5,470 nucleotides of DNA from Thioalkalivibrio sp. (GTDB taxonomy: Bacteria > Pseudomonadota > Gammaproteobacteria > Ectothiorhodospirales > Ectothiorhodospiraceae): contig SKOF01000465.1 in assembly GCA_007120155.1 (NCBI GenBank), positions 1 through 5,470 on the forward strand, given 5' to 3'. Under the pieces are notes generated by a model, which made no database searches, was not told where the DNA came from, and worked only from the letters and a program-made list of their open reading frames with translations. Both the position numbers and the translations under genes were made by a program. The first letter of the stretch is position 1, and each line of letters opens with the position of its first letter. This document shows positions 5,449 to 5,470 of the stretch, one piece after another.

Positions 5449-5470
5449 ATCAGATCGCTACATAAATTGC

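Larger units (their letters stand above)
5107..5470. other. gene-poor right flank with terminator and possible mobile-element scar
   Basis: No intact gene is visible in these 364 bases. One plus-strand frame (5189-5353) is open for 54 codons and ends in TAA but has no start codon and no recognised similarity. The stretch contains a perfect 12-base palindrome, a sequence at 5354-5370 resembling a transposon end, a minus-strand terminator and a second hairpin, described separately. The terminator implies that a leftward-reading gene ends at or just beyond the right edge; stop codons in the last 25 bases of the minus strand are compatible with that. Confidence 0.5.

Overview
The window looks like part of a unicellular marine cyanobacterium (Synechococcus or low-light Prochlorococcus type). 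This is an inference. It rests on the cyanobacterial flavour of the helicase N-terminus at the left edge, the mixed moderate G+C, the lack of clear Shine-Dalgarno sites and gene-poor stretches full of decayed genes. No ribosomal or photosynthetic marker is present to fix the taxon.

Layout, left to right. (1) Bases 1-203, minus strand: the first 67 codons of a DEAD/DEAH-box (Ski2-like) helicase that runs off the left edge. (2) 204-515: gene-free, with a 12-base tandem repeat and an A+T-rich hairpin. (3) 516-3282, minus strand: a tight three-gene operon, read from right to left. It encodes a divergent glyceraldehyde-3-phosphate-dehydrogenase-like enzyme, a NeuA/KdsB-superfamily cytidylyltransferase and a CtBP-type D-2-hydroxyacid dehydrogenase. 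The first two genes overlap by four bases (ATGA) and the third follows after 11 bases. (4) 3318-4390, plus strand: a wrecked capsule-export locus. A KpsE/BexC/CtrB-like inner-membrane protein can be pieced together across several frameshifts and one internal deletion; it is followed by what looks like the first 35 codons of a KpsM-like permease. (5) 4483-5106, plus strand: an intact gene for a very basic 207-residue protein of unknown function. (6) 5107-5470: no intact gene, a 12-base palindrome, a transposon-end-like sequence, and a rho-independent terminator serving a minus-strand gene that lies beyond the right edge.

The most interesting part is the three-gene operon. An aldehyde dehydrogenase of the GAPDH fold, a 2-hydroxyacid dehydrogenase and a CMP-transferase of the kind that activates acidic 2-keto sugars would together make a plausible short route: aldehyde to acid, 2-hydroxyacid to 2-keto acid, then CMP activation. 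The GAPDH-like enzyme keeps the catalytic Cys and His but has lost several phosphate-pocket residues, so glycolysis is an unlikely role. The operon lies beside a decayed capsule exporter and is visibly lower in G+C than the helicase, which fits an exchangeable cell-surface-glycan island. The product of the pathway cannot be read from the sequence.
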